A stretch of DNA of 7,595 nt from Chloroflexota bacterium (GTDB taxonomy: Bacteria; Chloroflexota; Limnocylindria; P2-11E). The notes under the pieces were generated by a model that saw only the letters and a program-made list of their open reading frames with translations, was not told where the DNA came from and did no database searches. The stretch is taken from assembly GCA_005889445.1 (NCBI GenBank), contig VBGS01000033.1, positions 1 to 7,595 of the forward strand. The letters run 5' to 3'. Of the stretch, positions 7,101 through 7,595 are shown piece after piece. Every line of letters starts with the position of its first letter. Position 1 is the first letter of the stretch. Made by a program: the position numbers and the translations under genes.

Positions 7101-7427
7101 GAGCAGGCGGACGCCGTACCGCTCGAGCACGCCCGCTTCGGCCAGGGCGACGGCGAGGTTGAGGCCGGTCTGCCCGCCGAGCGTCGCGAGGAGGCCGGCG
7201 GGTCGCTCTTTCTCGATGATGCGCCCCAGCACCTCCACCGTCAGCGGCTCGATGTAGGTCACATCCGCGACGCCGGGGTCGGTCATGATCGTCGCCGGGT
7301 TCGAGTTCACGAGGACGGTCTGGGCGCCTTCCTCGCGCAGCGCACGACAGGCTTGCGTGCCGGCGTAGTCGAACTCCGCGGCTTGACCGATGAGGATCGG
7401 CCCCGATCCGATGATCAGGACCTTCAT
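4170..7427 (-). CDS. carB: Carbamoyl-phosphate synthase large subunit
   Basis: CarB makes carbamoyl phosphate from bicarbonate, ammonia (from CarA-hydrolysed glutamine) and two ATP, feeding pyrimidine and arginine synthesis. The 1085 residues match the usual ~1070-1080 and the standard order. A carboxyphosphate synthetase half (1 to about 395) has GSGPILIGQAAEFDY, NSNPATIMTD, TLGGQTGLN, LGGTGGG and metal ligands Gln277, Glu300, Asn302. An oligomerisation domain (about 400-545) follows. A carbamate-phosphorylating half (about 550-935) has GSGPIRIGQGIEFD, NSNPETVSTD, FGGQTALN, LGGRGM and ligands Gln829, Glu841, Asn843. Last is an MGS-like allosteric domain (about 945-1065) with ATSGTA, Lys997 and INTPT. 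The first grasp half has about nine extra residues near 283-293. The ATG at 7427 is certain: codons between it and the previous in-frame TGA include no ATG, GTG or TTG. The protein starts directly at the first strand, a few residues shorter than many relatives. Its start overlaps the upstream gene's TGA (ATGA). Confidence 0.98.
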   Translation of the reverse strand: MKVLIIGSGPILIGQAAEFDYAGTQACRALREEGAQTVLVNSNPATIMTDPGVADVTYIEPLTVEVLGRIIEKERPAGLLATLGGQTGLNLAVALAEAGVLERYGVRLLGTPLSAIRQAEDREAFKQLLLSIGEPVPESITAHTVDEARAFADRIGFPLVVRPAFTLGGTGGGVAADADELAARVTRGIAASPIGQVLVERNLTGWKEIEYEVMRDGADTCITVCNMENIDPMGVHTGDSIVVAPSQTLTDKEYQMLRSAALRIIRALGIEGGCNVQFALHPDRAPSDDADALTPYYVIEVNPRVSRSSALASKATGYPIARVAAKIAMGRRLHEIPNAVTKKTTAAFEPALDYVVVKIPRWPFDKFAAADRTLGTQMKATGEVMAIDRSFEAALQKALRSLDLKDRGLLWEAPAWVDVVDPRDFTERFLSGAPTDDRLWRLFAALRRGAPIDLLHERTHIDRWFLRKISRIVRFAEDDLQGRTPTPALLGSAKRLGFADADIATLTGMLPVDVRRLRAQWGIRPVYKMVDTCAAEFEAVTPYFYSTYEQENEATPLAGAKAVILGSGPIRIGQGIEFDCCCVQSAAALRERGVSAIMVNSNPETVSTDFDESARLYFDPLDEESIAAVLENEGGAGIPVLAQFGGQTALNLADRLAGIGGEIAGTTADAIGLAEDRRRFHDFADALGIPQPPGGTAESLTEALAVAADVGYPVLVRPSYVLGGRGMEIAYGREDLERYFHSALEAGTGRVLVDKYLRGKEVEVDAVSDGHDTLVAGIMEHIERAGVHSGDSYAVYPAQNLLPAERDEIVELTRRIAEALPVKGLLNIQFIVEHGNVWVLEVNPRASRTVPFLTKVTGVPLVRLAVAVALGSSLAAEGYARVDGIWPDASLVALKAPVFSMAKLLDVDTYLGPEMKSTGEVMGVDRAFAPALWKALVAAGLAPARSGKILVTVADKDKPEVSEIIEGFHWLGYELVATSGTAALIRSLGIDVLEVRKLAEGSQDILKLIRSGECVAVINTPTLGKTVDRDGFLIRRAAVEARVPCLTSLDTALAVVTALRASAVAPHVAPLAEYRAQQEPVAAAD
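7424..7427 (-). promoter_or_regulatory. ATGA stop-start overlap, upstream gene to carB
   Basis: The carB ATG (7427-7425) overlaps a TGA (7426-7424) that closes an open frame running in from the right edge. A GGAG lies about 15-20 bases upstream of the ATG, too far to be a good ribosome site. This places the carB start inside an operon rather than at a promoter. Confidence 0.5.
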
Positions 7428-7595
7428 CGGGGGCTTCGGCCCGCTCCACGTCGGGACAGCAGATGCTGTTCGTCGTCGCGGGGATAGAACGGCCCCTGAC
7501 CGCGCTCATACCTGTGAGCGCGCCGAAGCACGTCCGAGATCCGCCAGTCACGCACGTCGGGGCTTTTCGCGCCGTTGATCCAGTGCGCGCCCATC
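7424..7595 (-). CDS. C-terminal part of an unrecognised protein upstream of carB (partial)
   Basis: From the window edge down to the TGA at 7426-7424 one minus-strand frame stays open for 56 complete codons and shows a protein-like segment (WINGAKSPDVRDWRISDVLRRAHRYE, in pieces: WINGAKSPDV, RDWRISDVLRRAHRYE) rich in Trp, Arg and Asp, then PFYPRDDEQHLL and a basic tail. The other two minus-strand frames over most of this stretch are broken by stops or belong to weak shadows. The first complete codon is an ATG at 7594, so it could be a tiny gene, but it is more likely the 3' end of a longer one. It does not resemble the C-terminus of CarA, which is the usual gene before carB. The ATGA overlap with carB supports it as a real operon member. 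No function can be assigned. Confidence 0.55.
   Translation of the reverse strand, partial: MGAHWINGAKSPDVRDWRISDVLRRAHRYERGQGPFYPRDDEQHLLSRRGAGRSPR

Noticed and set aside
4170..7427. Internal repeat within carB (two related halves)
   Set aside because: This is the ancient duplication of the ATP-grasp synthetase domains found in all CarB proteins, not a local repeat.

Overview
This is a GC-rich (roughly two-thirds G+C), gene-dense bacterial chromosomal window. Its core is part of a de novo pyrimidine biosynthesis operon on the minus strand. Read in the direction of transcription (right to left), it holds the tail of an unrecognised gene (7595-7424, cut by the window edge), carB (7427-4170), a predicted lipoprotein (4168-3050), a VOC/glyoxalase-fold protein (3053-2622), pyrK (2625-1798) and pyrD (1798-614). 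Every junction in this run is an overlap of 1 or 4 bases or a gap of 1 base, so it is almost certainly one transcript with coupled translation. The promoter and any attenuator or leader lie outside the window, to the right.

CarB supplies carbamoyl phosphate, the first committed intermediate. PyrK and PyrD form the NAD-dependent (class 1B) dihydroorotate dehydrogenase: PyrD oxidises dihydroorotate at FMN, and PyrK passes the electrons through a [2Fe-2S] cluster and FAD to NAD+. The lipoprotein and the VOC protein sit between carB and pyrK and have no known role in pyrimidine synthesis. No carA, pyrB, pyrC, pyrE or pyrF can be recognised in the window.

On the plus strand at the left are the 3' part of a small unrecognised protein with a W-x-C ... 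W-A-Y-C pattern (1-288) and a NIPSNAP-family protein (309-617). The NIPSNAP gene converges on pyrD, and the two TAG stop codons share the palindrome CTAG at 614-617, so there is no intergenic space between them.

The high GC, the class 1B PyrK/PyrD pair and the look of the two small plus-strand proteins would fit a high-GC Chloroflexota-type or related uncultured soil/freshwater lineage. That placement is a weak inference. I see no tRNA, rRNA, CRISPR array, insertion sequence or phage gene, and no gene-free stretch longer than about 12 bases. The many long overlapping ORFs on the opposite strands of carB and pyrD are by-products of the GC-rich code. The window is largely ordinary core metabolism. 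The points worth a second look are the two uncharacterised genes embedded in the operon, the acidic N-terminal extension of PyrD, a short insertion between metal ligands in CarB, and the abundance of CGATCG.
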